This document shows positions 10,791-23,493 of a stretch of DNA of 64,000 nt, in pieces. Numbering within the stretch: the stretch's first letter is position 1; each line of letters opens with the position of its first letter. The stretch is from Glomus cerebriforme (taxonomy: Eukaryota > Glomeromycota > Glomeromycetes > Glomerales > Glomeraceae), in contig QKYT01000299.1 in the NCBI GenBank assembly GCA_003550305.1, positions 31,356 to 95,355 of the forward strand. The letters run 5' to 3'. A model generated the notes under the pieces. The model had not been told where the DNA came from and did no database searches. It saw only the letters and a list, made by a program, of their open reading frames with translations. A program made the position numbers and the translations under genes.

Positions 10791-12126
10791 CATAAAAAAC
10801 ATAACTATTAATTACATTTTACTCTTAAAGAAAGCCCATTGTTCTATTATTATCGGTAAGGTTATTGCTATATATACTTTATATACATTTTGAGTGATAT
10901 TTTTTTGAACTTTCTATTAAAAATCCATTATTTTAGGTTATGCTTAAGCTGTTTAAAACATCTATTGTTCTCATAAAATATCATTAAGAAAAATCTTAAA
11001 TTTTTTTTTTTAAACGCAAAAAAATAGGAATAAATAATCTTTGGATTTAATTAAAAGATTAAAAAGAGGAATAGGATGATAACTTATAGAGATGAATGTG
11101 AAAGTATTGTCATATGGCAGAATTTAAATTATTATGATCGGTATGAATGCATTCAATTTTTCTGATATAACTCTCTTAATATTTTATTTGATATTATTGA
11201 TGTTGATTAATATATTTGATTTTATAGATATATTACATGACTGAAAACAAACATAAAAGAAAATGCTATCTTGATGGACATCATAACTAGAAATAAAGGT
11301 TGAAAAGGTGTATATGTGGAATATTAATCTACATATTGTAATATGTTGCAATTTGATAGAAATAAATTATCAGTTGCTGGAGCATACAAAATTGGTGAAT
11401 TTTTTTGTTTGTCAAAATCAATATGAACACCAAATACAAAATAATAAGTTGTTATTATCATGAAATGATAATAATGCCCTTTCTTCTCATTTATAGTGTA
11501 ATAATAGAAATGAACTTTTTAATAGCCTTTTCTTCTGCCCTAGTTAATATTTATAATAGTATTAAATTAGACATGTAAAAAGTAATAAGTTTTAAAATAA
11601 ATTTTTATTTAAATAAATAGTTCTTTAGTATTTTTAAAAATACAGTATTAACTATAAAGAAATAAAATACAAAAGTATTTCTTATAAACTAAATTTTACA
11701 CTAGAAATTTTCAAGAAAAATAAGTCAAAACTTTATTTGTCCATTTGCAAAAAAGGTTTCCCATTCGCAACTTCATATGAAGGTTTCTCAAAAAGTATAT
11801 TATTTAATAGAACTTTTTAAGATTGTATAGAGTTGTCCAGATTTGTAGCTTTCTAAACATATAATTTTACCCCTTTACATTAAGTATTACAAAAATTTAT
11901 ATTGTGCAGAAAATTCATGTTCCTATTTGCCATGTTGATCATATGAAATTATCACGTGATTCCCTATACCTTTAATCACTGGTCAAAAACTGATCTATCT
12001 TACAGATATTTTACAGATATCTTATAAATATTGGATACCCAAAATGCAGAAAATCTGCTATACATTGGATATCCAATATGTATACTATAGAATTAAAAAA
12101 ATACAATTTATTAATTATCTCGCTAT
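10791..12126. other. AT-rich spacer
   Basis: No supported gene. A TCACGTGA octamer occurs at 11952-11959. Short open frames near 11230-11450 are interrupted and unrecognised. Confidence 0.35.
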
Positions 12127-12379
12127 CCAGTGATCATAAAATGATGAAATATAGCTCATTCGATTCGCCTCGCTGAGACGTATCGAATGGTACTAATATC
12201 GCATTTATAGGTACGATAGATGCTGAGATATTTGATAAATCGGCATTTTTATTTATTTTTTTACGATTTATCGAATATCTCAGCATCTATCGCACCTATA
12301 AATGCGATATTAGTACCATACGATACGTCTCAGTGAGGCGAATCGAATGAGCTATATTTCATCATTTTATGATCACTGG
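12127..12379. mobile_element. Foldback element, 116-bp arms, 21-bp loop
   Basis: Left arm 12127-12242 begins CCAGTGATCATAAAATGATG. Right arm 12264-12379 is its inverted copy, ending CATCATTTTATGATCACTGG. I count only about four mismatches, for example TCGAATGG against TCGTATGG and GGTACGAT against GGTGCGAT. The loop is an AT-rich 21 bp. The whole unit could form a very long hairpin. It abuts the assembly gap, so its right-hand flank and any target duplication are unseen. A diverged arm of the same family is found inside the element at 62028-62348. Confidence 0.85.
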
Positions 12380-13329
12380 NNNNNNNNNNNNNNNNNNNNN
12401 NNNNNNNNNNNNNNNNNNNNNNNNNNNNNNNNNNNNNNNNNNNNNNNNNNNNNNNNNNNNNNNNNNNNNNNNNNNNNNNNNNNNNNNNNNNNNNNNNNNN
12501 NNNNNNNNNNNNNNNNNNNNNNNNNNNNNNNNNNNNNNNNNNNNNNNNNNNNNNNNNNNNNNNNNNNNNNNNNNNNNNNNNNNNNNNNNNNNNNNNNNNN
12601 NNNNNNNNNNNNNNNNNNNNNNNNNNNNNNNNNNNNNNNNNNNNNNNNNNNNNNNNNNNNNNNNNNNNNNNNNNNNNNNNNNNNNNNNNNNNNNNNNNNN
12701 NNNNNNNNNNNNNNNNNNNNNNNNNNNNNNNNNNNNNNNNNNNNNNNNNNNNNNNNNNNNNNNNNNNNNNNNNNNNNNNNNNNNNNNNNNNNNNNNNNNN
12801 NNNNNNNNNNNNNNNNNNNNNNNNNNNNNNNNNNNNNNNNNNNNNNNNNNNNNNNNNNNNNNNNNNNNNNNNNNNNNNNNNNNNNNNNNNNNNNNNNNNN
12901 NNNNNNNNNNNNNNNNNNNNNNNNNNNNNNNNNNNNNNNNNNNNNNNNNNNNNNNNNNNNNNNNNNNNNNNNNNNNNNNNNNNNNNNNNNNNNNNNNNNN
13001 NNNNNNNNNNNNNNNNNNNNNNNNNNNNNNNNNNNNNNNNNNNNNNNNNNNNNNNNNNNNNNNNNNNNNNNNNNNNNNNNNNNNNNNNNNNNNNNNNNNN
13101 NNNNNNNNNNNNNNNNNNNNNNNNNNNNNNNNNNNNNNNNNNNNNNNNNNNNNNNNNNNNNNNNNNNNNNNNNNNNNNNNNNNNNNNNNNNNNNNNNNNN
13201 NNNNNNNNNNNNNNNNNNNNNNNNNNNNNNNNNNNNNNNNNNNNNNNNNNNNNNNNNNNNNNNNNNNNNNNNNNNNNNNNNNNNNNNNNNNNNNNNNNNN
13301 NNNNNNNNNNNNNNNNNNNNNNNNNNNNN
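12380..13329. other. Assembly gap (950 N)
   Basis: A run of N begins exactly at the end of the foldback element. The long hairpin probably broke the assembly. The two long open frames that cross this gap are artefacts of untranslated N. Confidence 0.95.
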
Positions 13330-13940
13330 TTTTTTTTTACATATTACTGTTCTTTACGCTACTTAAAAATAGGGGTAAAATTAAAATTTAATTTTAGTAA
13401 ATTTCATGCAGATCAATTTTTTTGAAAACCACAATAATAGCATACTTTATTTAGTGAATAAATTGTACAAATAAAATTTAAGATCTAACCTAAATAAAAT
13501 AAATGAATCTCGTTACTATCTACAGTAGTTTACATAAATAAAAACCTAAAAAGTAAAAACTAATCTAAATTCTTATACTATAAATCTAATATTCTAATAT
13601 ATTACTTTGCAATGAGAGGTAGCAACCAGGCCGATCATCTAAAGAGTATCCTCTCCAATCCCCTAAATAAGTTAAAGAAGAGCTGTATCCTAATCTTCTG
13701 AACTGTTAAATCTATCAGAAAGACCACTTGGTCCAAAAGTTTTATTCAGGACATTTCCATAGAAAAGGCTATATAATATTGTGCAATAGTAGCTTAGCAT
13801 TATGTAAATCAAATTTTTTATAGTAAAACATGATTTTATTTTTGTAGTCTTGAAATCAAGAATTATTGTATAGTATTACTACTTGAATTCCACACTCAAG
13901 GAATGATTTGACATGGATAACAATGCATTGGTTTCAAAAC
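13330..13940. other. Spacer after the gap
   Basis: No supported gene. A somewhat GC-richer stretch at 13615-13740 could be a short coding relic on either strand, but it has stops and no recognised match. Confidence 0.3.
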
Positions 13941-14192
13941 TGCTTGAGCCATGTGTATAATGGTCACATTGTTGCTTTAACAGCATTTGATCCATAAGTA
14001 TCCATGGTGTCAGGTTGTAGTTTGTACAAAAGAATACACAAGCAAACTTGTGAATTCTGTGAATATATTCATAAAAAGCTAGGTGGATCTAAGGTGTTAT
14101 GCTATTCCCAATGTAAAACAAACCTTGATAGATATATTAATGGTGCTCGCAATATTCTTCTTCAATATCTTACAAAAAAGGAGTTAGCTTAG
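13941..14192 (+). pseudogene. C-terminal remnant of a Fanzor/TnpB (OrfB)-like nuclease
   Basis: The open frame at 14004-14192 encodes the zinc-ribbon and RuvC-III end typical of TnpB and eukaryotic Fanzor proteins: KQTCEFCEYIHKKLGGSK, then a second Cys knuckle, then LDRYINGARNILLQYL. In the family the motif is normally DRD-x-N-x-ARN. Here the second Asp, a RuvC catalytic residue, is Tyr. The second knuckle reads C-Y-S-Q-C instead of C-x2-C. A stop lies in frame at 13995, just before the Met. The rest of the protein is absent or lost in the gap upstream. A dead relic; the family call rests on about 45 residues. Confidence 0.6.
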
Positions 14193-14575
14193 GCTGACAC
14201 GAAAGCCTAATACCCTTATAGGACTTGTTATTACCTAATTTAGACTTTGCTTAATGTGGATTTTAATTAGTAATGATGCAAATGTATGGTTCTTAACCCA
14301 CCTCGTGTGTGAATCTTGACCCACTTTATTGTAAAATATATTATGCGGGTCAAGATCCTCCTGCATATGGGTCAAGATTCATATTTTTGCAGTAATGATA
14401 GGGTTTAATGGTTATTTAGCTATAATTCATATAAATGTAATATAATAATAAATTATTCAATTTGTTAATTAATGTAAGCAAAAATTTTCCCTCTATTATT
14501 ATTAAATAAAAACCACACAATTAACTACAGGATCTAAACGCGAAAAATTTATCAAAATATGTTATATAAATTTTA
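14193..14575. other. Spacer downstream of eIF2 gamma
   Basis: Contains a repeated phrase about CTTGACCCACTTTATT and GGGTCAAGATCCTCCTGC near 14290-14390, in partly inverted arrangement, and the probable 3' untranslated end of the eIF2 gamma gene. No gene was found. Confidence 0.4.
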
Positions 14576-16616
14576 TTATTGTCTTTCATCAGGTTCAATA
14601 TCAACACCGCGTTTAATCTTGCCCCATCCGATTAATCTAAGGAAAGATATATTAATGTTGATATAATGTAGAAATAATTGAAATCCGAAAATTAATTATT
14701 ATATAATACCTCCAGTGCTTGTCAATTCTTCGGGATAAAGCGATCTTCTCATCAATTTCAGTACATGCAGGACTTGTTAATATAATTTTGGCAAGATCTG
14801 CTTTAACTTGCATGACACGTCCACCTGTAGAAGTTGATCCTATATTTACCATAAGCACTTCATTCTTTGTCAATTTTGAAACCTAAAAAAAAAAATTTAT
14901 TGTCGAACAAAATATTTATAATATTCTGCGAAATTGTAATGAAATATACCTTAGTCTGTTTCTTATCATCCGTTTTAACACCCAATAATCTTCTAAGCAA
15001 GAAGTAATTAATTTCGAGTTCAGTATAAATCTTGGGTAATTTACCAACAGCGCCAAGGACTTGACCAACAAGACGATCCGCCCGACAAAGTGTAGGGTCA
15101 ATTTTGGTGCCAACACCTATATATAAATTAAATAATCAATAAAAAGTTCAAATCGTTATAAAGTTGAATATATAAATACGAACCAATTAAACCACCGGGG
15201 ACAGCAAATTTTAAATCATTATGTTCAGCAAATAACGTCACTATACGTGAAAAGATTGGACGACAATGAATTTGACCTTCATTATCCTTTGTAAGAATTC
15301 CAGGTCGTACTTCTATTTCATCTCCAACCTGAACTCAATAAATATGGGAACATTTATTTTAAACATCATTTTAATAAAAGAAAATATAATAAAATTTTAA
15401 AGTGAATTAATTTAACCTTCAATACGCCACGCAAAATCGAACCACCAGCCACACCACCTTTAAGTTCGTCAACTTCAGCGCCAGGCTTGTTAACGTCGAA
15501 AGATCGAATTACGATCAATCGAGGATCTGATGTGAAGTCACGAACTGGAATAGGGATTTTTTTAACAATATATTCATTGATTGCATCAATGTTATATTTT
15601 AACTGTGCCGATATAGGTACAATAGGGGCACCATCAGCAACAGTACCTTTAAATTAAATAAAGAAATAAAGGTTAATTATTCAATATGTCAATATACTAT
15701 AAGTTTCTAAATAAAAAAATAATAAATGTTACCTTTAACAAAATCCAAAATACTTCTATAATGTTCCTCACAAGCACTTTCTTTGCAGAGATCGACTTTG
15801 TTTTGTAAAATTATGATATGTTTCAATTTCATAATCTCAATAGCAGCTAAGTGCTCGCTAGTTTGAGGCTGCGGACAAGATTCATTGCCAGCAATAAGTA
15901 AAAGTGCAGCGTCCATAACAGCTGCACCGTTCAACATAGTAGCCATAAGAATGTCATGACCAGGGCAATCCACAAATGAAACATGCCTAAAACCAAACAA
16001 TTAAAAAACTCAACTTAATAAATCAATTCTCATAATAATTTAATACCTTAATAGCTTCATTCTGCCAACACATCCAGGTCTTTCACAAGGTGGATTCTCC
16101 TCTTTGTCACTTCGATATGATTTGTAACAACCTGGCCGAGGACAATCTTCTCTTTCGCATTTATATACCTAAAGAAATATCTTAATTATTGAATATGGTT
16201 TCTTATCAAATTATTGAAAGAAATCAAAATACCTTAGCGTTGGCATAACCCAATTTTATGGTAATGTTACGTTCAAGCTCATTTTTGAAACGAACAGTCT
16301 ATATTGAGAATTAATAAAAATCATATAACAATAATAACTAACAAACACAAATAGACGTATTGTTTTTGAAAAGACGTTCCAACCTGAACACCAGAAATTG
16401 CTTTCACTACAGTCGATTTACCGTGCGCCACATGACCAATTGTTCCTGTGCAAAAGTAAATCGTGAACGAATGGACAACTTTGGAAAATTTGAGAAATCA
16501 AAGGACGTACCAATATTGATAGTAGCTTGTCTTGATATAACTTCTGGTGAAAGAGGGTTCAATGTAGAAGGATCGACATTAACTTCTTCTGCTTTATTAA
16601 TATCAATTCCAGCCAT
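14576..16616 (-). CDS. Translation initiation factor eIF2, gamma subunit
   Basis: The GTP-binding subunit of eIF2, which with alpha and beta carries initiator Met-tRNA to the 40S ribosome in the cytosol. The start is [20 protein letters not shown], and about nine exons follow, split by 60-90 nt introns. Motifs in order are GHVAHGKST (P-loop, near 16430), the eukaryote/archaeal C-x-C zinc-knuckle region ([11 protein letters not shown] and PPCERPGC, 16070-16160), DCPGHD (G3, about 15965), NKVD (G4) and SAQ (G5, about 15610). Domain II/III sequence includes [20 protein letters not shown] and a C-terminal [19 protein letters not shown]. The stop at 14576-14578 follows EPDERQ. The 3' exon is short. 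All key GTPase motifs are intact, so it should be functional. Very sure of the family. Confidence 0.96.
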
Positions 16617-17415
16617 CTTGAATATAGTCTTTATTAATGATCAAAGTGTCAAAATAATTTTTTTTTTTAGATTTTAGATTCAACAGATCTTACCGATTAT
16701 ATCTTTAAAATAGGCTTGATCATTATGACTAACTTTCAAATATCGTAGACGTCATAAACACGTGCAATAGATAGTGAGACGTCTTCGATGCCCGCGATTA
16801 AAAAATTTGGCTATTCATATATTTAAATTTAAGTGCTTGGTTCTTTAACAAATCATGTGAATTAATAAGAACGAAAAACGTTTAAAAACAATAGTTGAAA
16901 TGTTATTATTACTTTAATTCAATTTAGACGGAACAATGGAAAAGACAAACATTCAACTTGCTTTAACGAACTCATATTTCATATTGGAAAAAAAATTTAA
17001 AATACAAAAAAAAAAAATTTTTTTGAACTGATTTTTTAGTTTTAATATTTTTTTTTTTTTCTGACTTTCTCTGTCTCTCTTGCCTCTCTCTCTCTCTTTT
17101 GTTCAAATTTTATTTTGGTAGATATATATAATTGCGAAAAAAATGAAAAAATTTTTTTTTTTTAAAAATATNAAANNAAAAAAAAAAAAAAAAGAAATAT
17201 ATATATATAATATGTATATGAATATATAAAGAAAAATAGAAATGAAAGTATAAAAAGGGAGGGAGAAGGAAAAAAGAAAACCGAGTAATAAATGTTTAAT
17301 TAAAATTGAAGAGAATGTATAAAAAAACCAGCTATATCATGCATAAAACACAAGAAAACTAAGCAAAAAAAAAAAAAAATATGAAAAAAAGTAAAAATGT
17401 GAACGAAATCGTTGT
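16617..17415. other. Intergenic: eIF2 gamma upstream region and 3' end of the next gene
   Basis: About 800 bp. It carries poly-pyrimidine tracts (CTGTCTCTCTTGCCTCTCTC near 17068), an AAACACGTGC motif near 16757, an AGACGTCAT (CRE-like) motif near 16747 and three ambiguous bases near 17172-17177 inside an A-rich run. No gene is supported. Confidence 0.5.
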
Positions 17416-20400
17416 TTATGGCTTCTTAGACGGCAATGGTCGGATCAAAGAGGTTCTTGTTTTCGTCGTGGAAGTAGAGGCTTTGGTATCAGCTATGGGT
17501 CTGTTTACCTTTGATCGAGTAGTTTTCGCCGTAGAATCATCACTCTTGCGGTTTTTTTCCATTATGGTACTCAAGTCACTTAATCGTTTCCTAGAAGGAG
17601 TTTTCTTGATATCATGTTCACTATCACTTGATACCATATCCGTTGATTTCTTCTTTGCCGCTTCATTCACAGTGGTGGAACGTTTTTGTGTCGACAATCT
17701 GTTTTTTCCAGAAGAAGCAACACCACTAAGCATATGATTCACTACTTCCATTTCACGTTTTCTTTGAGTGACAGCAGACCGATTAATAGGACTGGATTCT
17801 TTCTTTGGTGTAATGTTCCTTTTAAGAACATCAACAGTGTTAACTGATGATGGAATTCTTGGTTTGGTTTCTCTTTTCGGGAGTGAAGCAATAATACTAC
17901 TTCTCCTTTCTTCAATTGAAGAGGTTGAAGCTGATGATCTAGTACGAGTTAAGGAAACCCGTGGGCTATCTGAAACGATACTACTTCTTTTTTCTTCGAC
18001 TGATGAAGTTGAAGTTGATGATTTAGTACGAGTTAAGGCAACTACTCGTGGACTGTCCGAAATTCTTCTAGATGTATAAGAGGCAGGTTTTCCGGGGTTA
18101 GGTTTGGGAATTTTTGATTTGATTAAAACCAATTCTTTTTCCTTTTCTTCCATTTTTTGTTTCAACTCTGTAACTTCTTCTTTCAATTGGCGGTTCATTT
18201 TTACAAGTCTAGTAATTTTAACCTCTTTTTCTGAACTTGCTGATTGTGTTTCTTCGATTTGTTTTTTAAATCCATCAAACTCCTTTTCTAAACTTGCGAT
18301 CTTCTTTTCATATTCTCTACAAGCTTCAATTTTATTATTCAAAACCTTTTGCAACGCATTTAAGCGAACTTCATTTTTGTTAACTTTATTTTCATTTTCG
18401 CTTGAATCGTTTTTAGGGGCATTCTGCAAACTTTCTAAATGACGTTCAAATTGTTGAATTTTTTGATCCTTTTCAGATAAGGCATTGATAAGACCTTGAT
18501 AATTTGATCGCATGCGTGCGGTTTCATCTCTAAGGGTCGTCAGGAGTCTATCTTTTTCACGAGTTTCAGAGGCTTGAACTGAAAGTGTTTGTCTAAGTTG
18601 AGCAATTTCTTGGCGTAATGCAGAGATGTTTTGTTCTTGAACCCTCGTTTTATCTTGGTTGTCTTGCAAATTTTGTGAAGCTTCCTTATATCTTTTTTCA
18701 AGTTCGGCAAGTTGTCTTTCTTTGTGAGCAAGTTGAGATCGGATATCATAATTATTATCTTCAACTTCTTCGATTTTTCTCCTTAAAGGTTCAATTTGAG
18801 CTGTTTGTTCTTTTAATTTCTCTACATGTTTCTTCTCCTCAATTAAATGCGCAGTAAGGGTGGAAATATCATCATCCTTATCTTTCATGTTAGCATCAAT
18901 AGTTTCGACCTGTTGTGTGAGATTATCAATTATGTAATCTTTTGTTCTAAGTTGTCTTAACAGATCATGTGGCGCATGTTTCTCTCTTAATTCAGCAATC
19001 ACTTTTTGTGAAGTATCTAGGCGAATATTGAGAGTTTCAATAAGAGCATCCTTTTCATTGAGTTCAACCTCACGTCTTTTAAGGATTTCCAACTGACTCG
19101 TTAAGGAGTCTAATGTCATTTGTTTATCATGCCATTCACTTTCAAGTGATTGATACTTCAAAAGTTGATTTGAAATTGACTCGATCTTTTTGTCCTTTTC
19201 TTTCAATTCAGTTGCTCTCTTATTTGAGGTTTGAATTTTTTTGTTAAGCTCTTCAATTTTTTTATCTTTATCTTCCAATTCTTGCTCCAAAAGTCTGAGA
19301 GTTTCAGCTTGTTCAGGGTCAGGTGATAAACCGCGGGCTGTATAACTTTCATTCTCCCGTTGTTGTTGTTGTTCTACTAACTCTGCTATAGCCCTCCTCG
19401 AAGCTTCAAGTTGACTTTCTAAACGTTCAATCTCTTTATGTTTTTTCCTAGCATCTTTTTCACTTCTTTTCCAAGCACTTTCAAGTTCTTCTATTAACTT
19501 ATTTTTACCCCGAATTTGTTCTTTATATTTTTGTTCCATCTCATTCAATTGAACACCTAACACTGCAATTTCATTTTCAATTTCTTTGCTATTACTTGAT
19601 TGTTGCCAAGAATCCATACTATCGTCACTCGTAATAGAGTCCATGTCGTTATCACTACTTTGTCCGTCACTCCTGACCTCGTCAGACAGCCTATCAAGTT
19701 TCTTATTATTTTCTCTAACGAAAGATACTGTTGTGGCTAATACTTCAGCAACGTCAATGTATGAATTTGACGCTGTTTGACGAGGAGAGATTGGACGATT
19801 AGAATGATTAAAACTAACGCTGCGTTTTAATTGTCTTTTTGATTGTTTTTCATCTACGGTATATTTGTGAGGATGATGTTGGTAATTATATTTTTTTTCG
19901 TGATTTATGTAAGTAGAATTGTTATATGGAGGTGTCAATGAAGCCAGCACAGCGGCAGCATCTGCAGGGGTGACAACTTTGGTAGGTGGTAGTGGCATGG
20001 TGTAATTTATGCCTTTTAGCGGTTTTTCGTCTGGTGATATAAAGGAATGACGGCGGATGCGCGTCGGTGTCGACATAGGTGGTGAGGATTTTTTATTATA
20101 CGACCCGGGTGTTGGCGACCTAGGCGAATATGTGCGGGTTATGGAATTATCTGCAAGATGGCAAATAATGATAAATTAATAATTTTTTTTTTTTTAGATT
20201 GCATTGATATCCTATCATTGCATAACGAATAAGAATGGTCTAAAGTATTAGATTTTCTTGATATATTAAAAAAAAAAAAAAAAAAAGATTTATGTACAAG
20301 GGAAAAAGATCGAATTTGGCAAGGATAAGAATACAAAAGGATAAGAACATAATGTTAAAAAATAGGAAACTATATATAAATAGTGGATATTTAAATTATC

Positions 20401-20950
20401 AATTAGTAGTTTTTGATAAGCTTTTAAGCTTCTCAAGTTCATCATTATATCATCTTTGTATGTCTATACGCATACACATTCACATAATAATTTTCATTGA
20501 ATAAATGTTAACAAAAGGATAAACAACAAGTTAAACTATTTGCTTTTTTGTAATGTTTTTTTTACATTTAGTATTCGAGAACGGAGAATTGACAACTTTG
20601 AAAGTTTAAATTTGAAAAGAAAAAGAAAAGAAAAGGGATAAAAAGGAAAAAGGATTGTTCAAATATTGAAGTATTTTTTTTTTAATTAGTTTAGAAAAAA
20701 AAAACTTTTTTTTTCAACTTACCACCGTTCTCGCGCTCGTCATCTACTCCTACTTCTGCTCCTTTGGTAAATTGTTCATCTTTACCGTTAAATCGCAGCA
20801 TTTGGAATGGATTAACCTGAAGAGATTTTTTGTATTGGTTGAGTTCGTTTGTTTTTGGTTAAACCTACATTAAATAGCAAAGGAATGGCAAAAGGAAAAA
20901 AAAATAAAATAAAATAATTTTACCCAAAAGTTGACACTGGTATCTGCCAT
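17416..20950 (-). CDS. Long coiled-coil protein with SxIP motif (probable cytoskeletal scaffold)
   Basis: Three exons, 20950-20924, 20816-20723 and 20150-17416, join in frame to 951 codons starting MADTSVNFW. Residues about 1-220 are low-complexity and Ser-rich. Residues about 220-700 are a long heptad-like coiled coil rich in Glu, Lys and Gln. The C-terminal 230 residues are basic and Ser/Thr-rich. Near residue 720 lies KSKIPKPNPGK, a match to the SxIP motif by which microtubule plus-end proteins bind EB1. It is followed by a tandem 31-residue duplication (SDSPRV...LTRT.SS.STSS.EE.RSSI) at about residues 735-790. No enzymatic domain is seen. The microtubule role is inference from the motif and layout; I do not recognise an orthologue. 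The first introns are 107 and 572 nt, and a long leader may lie upstream. Confidence 0.85.
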
Positions 20951-21559
20951 TGTTAGACTGTAAAGAGAGAAAAAAAAAGAAGAGAAGAAAAAAAAGACGG
21001 CTTTCATCAGTTTCGCTGTTGGGGAGGGACTAAAGGGTAAGTACATTATTTGTTCATCTTTGCATACCTTGTATTTAAAAAATGCTCTATCAGTTTACTT
21101 TGGGTTAAATCGTTGTTTATTGAGAATGACTGAGTTTAGAACGGTGGTAATCCAAGACCACAAATTGTCCTGTCAACGCGTTGATAGTTGTGAAAATTTA
21201 AAGAAGAAAAACCCCTCTCTCGTTCCTGTCTAAGGTTGCCGTGACGTCAGAAAAACCAAATAAAGTTTTTATTTAGATCCAAGGCTTTGCGGCTGATTTG
21301 TGACACTAAGTATAACTTGTTCAAACAACTGCGGTAAGTCACTGTATTAATCTGCAAGGTACCTTTTTTTTAAATGGGTTGACAAAAATAATTTCCTTTA
21401 CTGATGATGTATGGAGATTTTAGACTGGTGTAAAATGAGGAGCGACAAATAACATAAAAAAAAAATAAGCGTTGAGCGAAGAGAGGATTTTATCATTTAA
21501 AAGATATATTGGCATACAAACACAAAAAAATACATCAATAATCAGTAATTAGATAAACT

Positions 21560-21592
<33 letters not shown>

Positions 21593-23493
21593 CCTCTAGA
21601 CTAATTATATTATTTATGATGATATTTAATTATTAATTATATAAAAAAAATTCGTTCAATTTTAAGCACTATTATAGAGTCGTTATATGGATGATGCCCA
21701 ATGACATAGATTCATACAATCGTTAATCCAGCTTATTTGATGCTGCCTGCAGACCGTTAAAATTTAGTGTTCCAATATACGGAAAAAACGGTTCCCGTCT
21801 TGGCTAACAAAACAAGAAAAATTAATTATTGTTATAATTATGAAATAAAAAAAAATTTTTTTTTCGGTTGCGTTTTTTATTGTAATGTCTATTAATTTTT
21901 TTTTTTTGTTTATCCACAGTAAGTATCTGTGAAAAGCAACCAGGCTAAATGAAAATTTAGATGTAAAAAAAAAAAAGAAAAAAAAAAAAAAAAAAGGAAG
22001 AAAAAAAAAATCGAGAATGAGAGAAATGGAAATGGGGTGTATATATCAAGATTTTCAGAATCAAAAAAAAAAAAAAAAAAAAAAATTTAAAATTCGGTGG
22101 AAGACGGATACATCCTCGTTTTCTTCTTCCTTCTTTGTCACTTTTCCTTTTACACCACCATTATTATATATAATTTTTTTTTTAGCTGTTGTTTACTGAA
22201 GGGGGTGTGAAGCGCAGAAGTGTGAATGATAAATAACACTGCCTCCAAGCCCAAATCTTTTCTATACTCGGGCAAAAGGTAACGATAAATAAATAAATAA
22301 ATGCATAAACTTGACTAGAAAGAGTTAATAATAAAGTGCATAAAAAATCATAATAATAAGAAGTGAAATTTGGTTGGTAAACTATAGCATAACGCCTTTT
22401 TAGTTATTATTGTGTAGAATGTGTTGTAATCTTATTGCAAGGAAATTTTGTGTGTTAATTCAACTTACCTGATTAATCTTTAATGGTATTGATTTCTTAT
22501 ATTAAACAGGAGAACTGAATGAGAATTATATTGGTGTTATATTACGATACATTTGGTACTCCGCGTGTTTAAAAAAATAATATGATATCAGAAACACTGA
22601 ATTGAAAAGACCGTTCACAAGGAAGGACGATAGTGATCATTATACTAAAATGTAATTTCTTTTTTCTCTTCACAGGTATTATAATATTATTTATTTCATT
22701 AGTGTTTACTTTATAGGCGTAAACCCCCTGCAGTCTTTTGAACATAACTTATTTCTTTCGGACAACTCTTGCCGAAATAATTAATTTACCTAGTTTTGTT
22801 TACCAAATAATATTACACAAATAAAATTTAAATTTGTTTATTATATCCGTTAATAGTAAAATTTTCTATATTTTTTTAGTATTTCCTTTAAAGTCTTTGA
22901 ATGTATATATAACAGATAATATTAATAATATTATAAAATATTTTTTTTTGATACAAAACAATCAACAATAACAAAAACCCTAAAATGTGCTAATATAAAT
23001 GTATTGTTTATAATTATATAATTATATTTTGTATTTTGTTAATTTTCTAATTTATATCGGGACTTTAGAATTTCCTTTGACTAATTTAACATCATGTGAT
23101 TGTCTAATTGGAAATAATTTCATTTTTATTATTTTTTATTATTTTATATTTATATTAATTTATACTTTATTATTTTCATACCATTTTTGTATTAAATAAT
23201 AAGGCTATTTAATATTTATATATTTATATTATTATTAATTTTATTAAAAAAAAAAAAAAAATTTTTAATGATTATAGTAAAATTCTAAGAATTAAAAAAG
23301 AAATAAAGAATATTTATATCTCGCATTTCCATTTCTTGATTAATATATTTAGTTTATCATTTATCAATCAAACTTACTTTTTAAGCAAGGTTTTATATAA
23401 CTGATAATCTTGGTAACATATTATAAAAACCTTAATTGTCCAATTGAAAATTCTTTTTTATAGATTATCATCACAATTTAATTACAAGTTTTA
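20951..23493. other. 2.5-kb intergenic region upstream of the coiled-coil gene
   Basis: Holds the promoter and probably a long 5' leader of the coiled-coil gene. It includes a GTGACGTCAG motif at 21241, a T tract of some 30 bp near 21562-21592, and A-rich tracts near 21960-22090. The only sizeable frame (22017-22199) is made of the A-tract and is not a gene. The 3' end of the F-box gene lies at the right. No mobile element was recognised. Confidence 0.5.

Noticed and set aside
12347..13391. Two open frames of about 340 codons
   Set aside because: Almost all of their length is N; they are artefacts of the gap.
17381..19780. Plus-strand frames of 64-118 codons
   Set aside because: They lie opposite the coiled-coil gene, whose codon structure and splice joins are clear; these are shadows.
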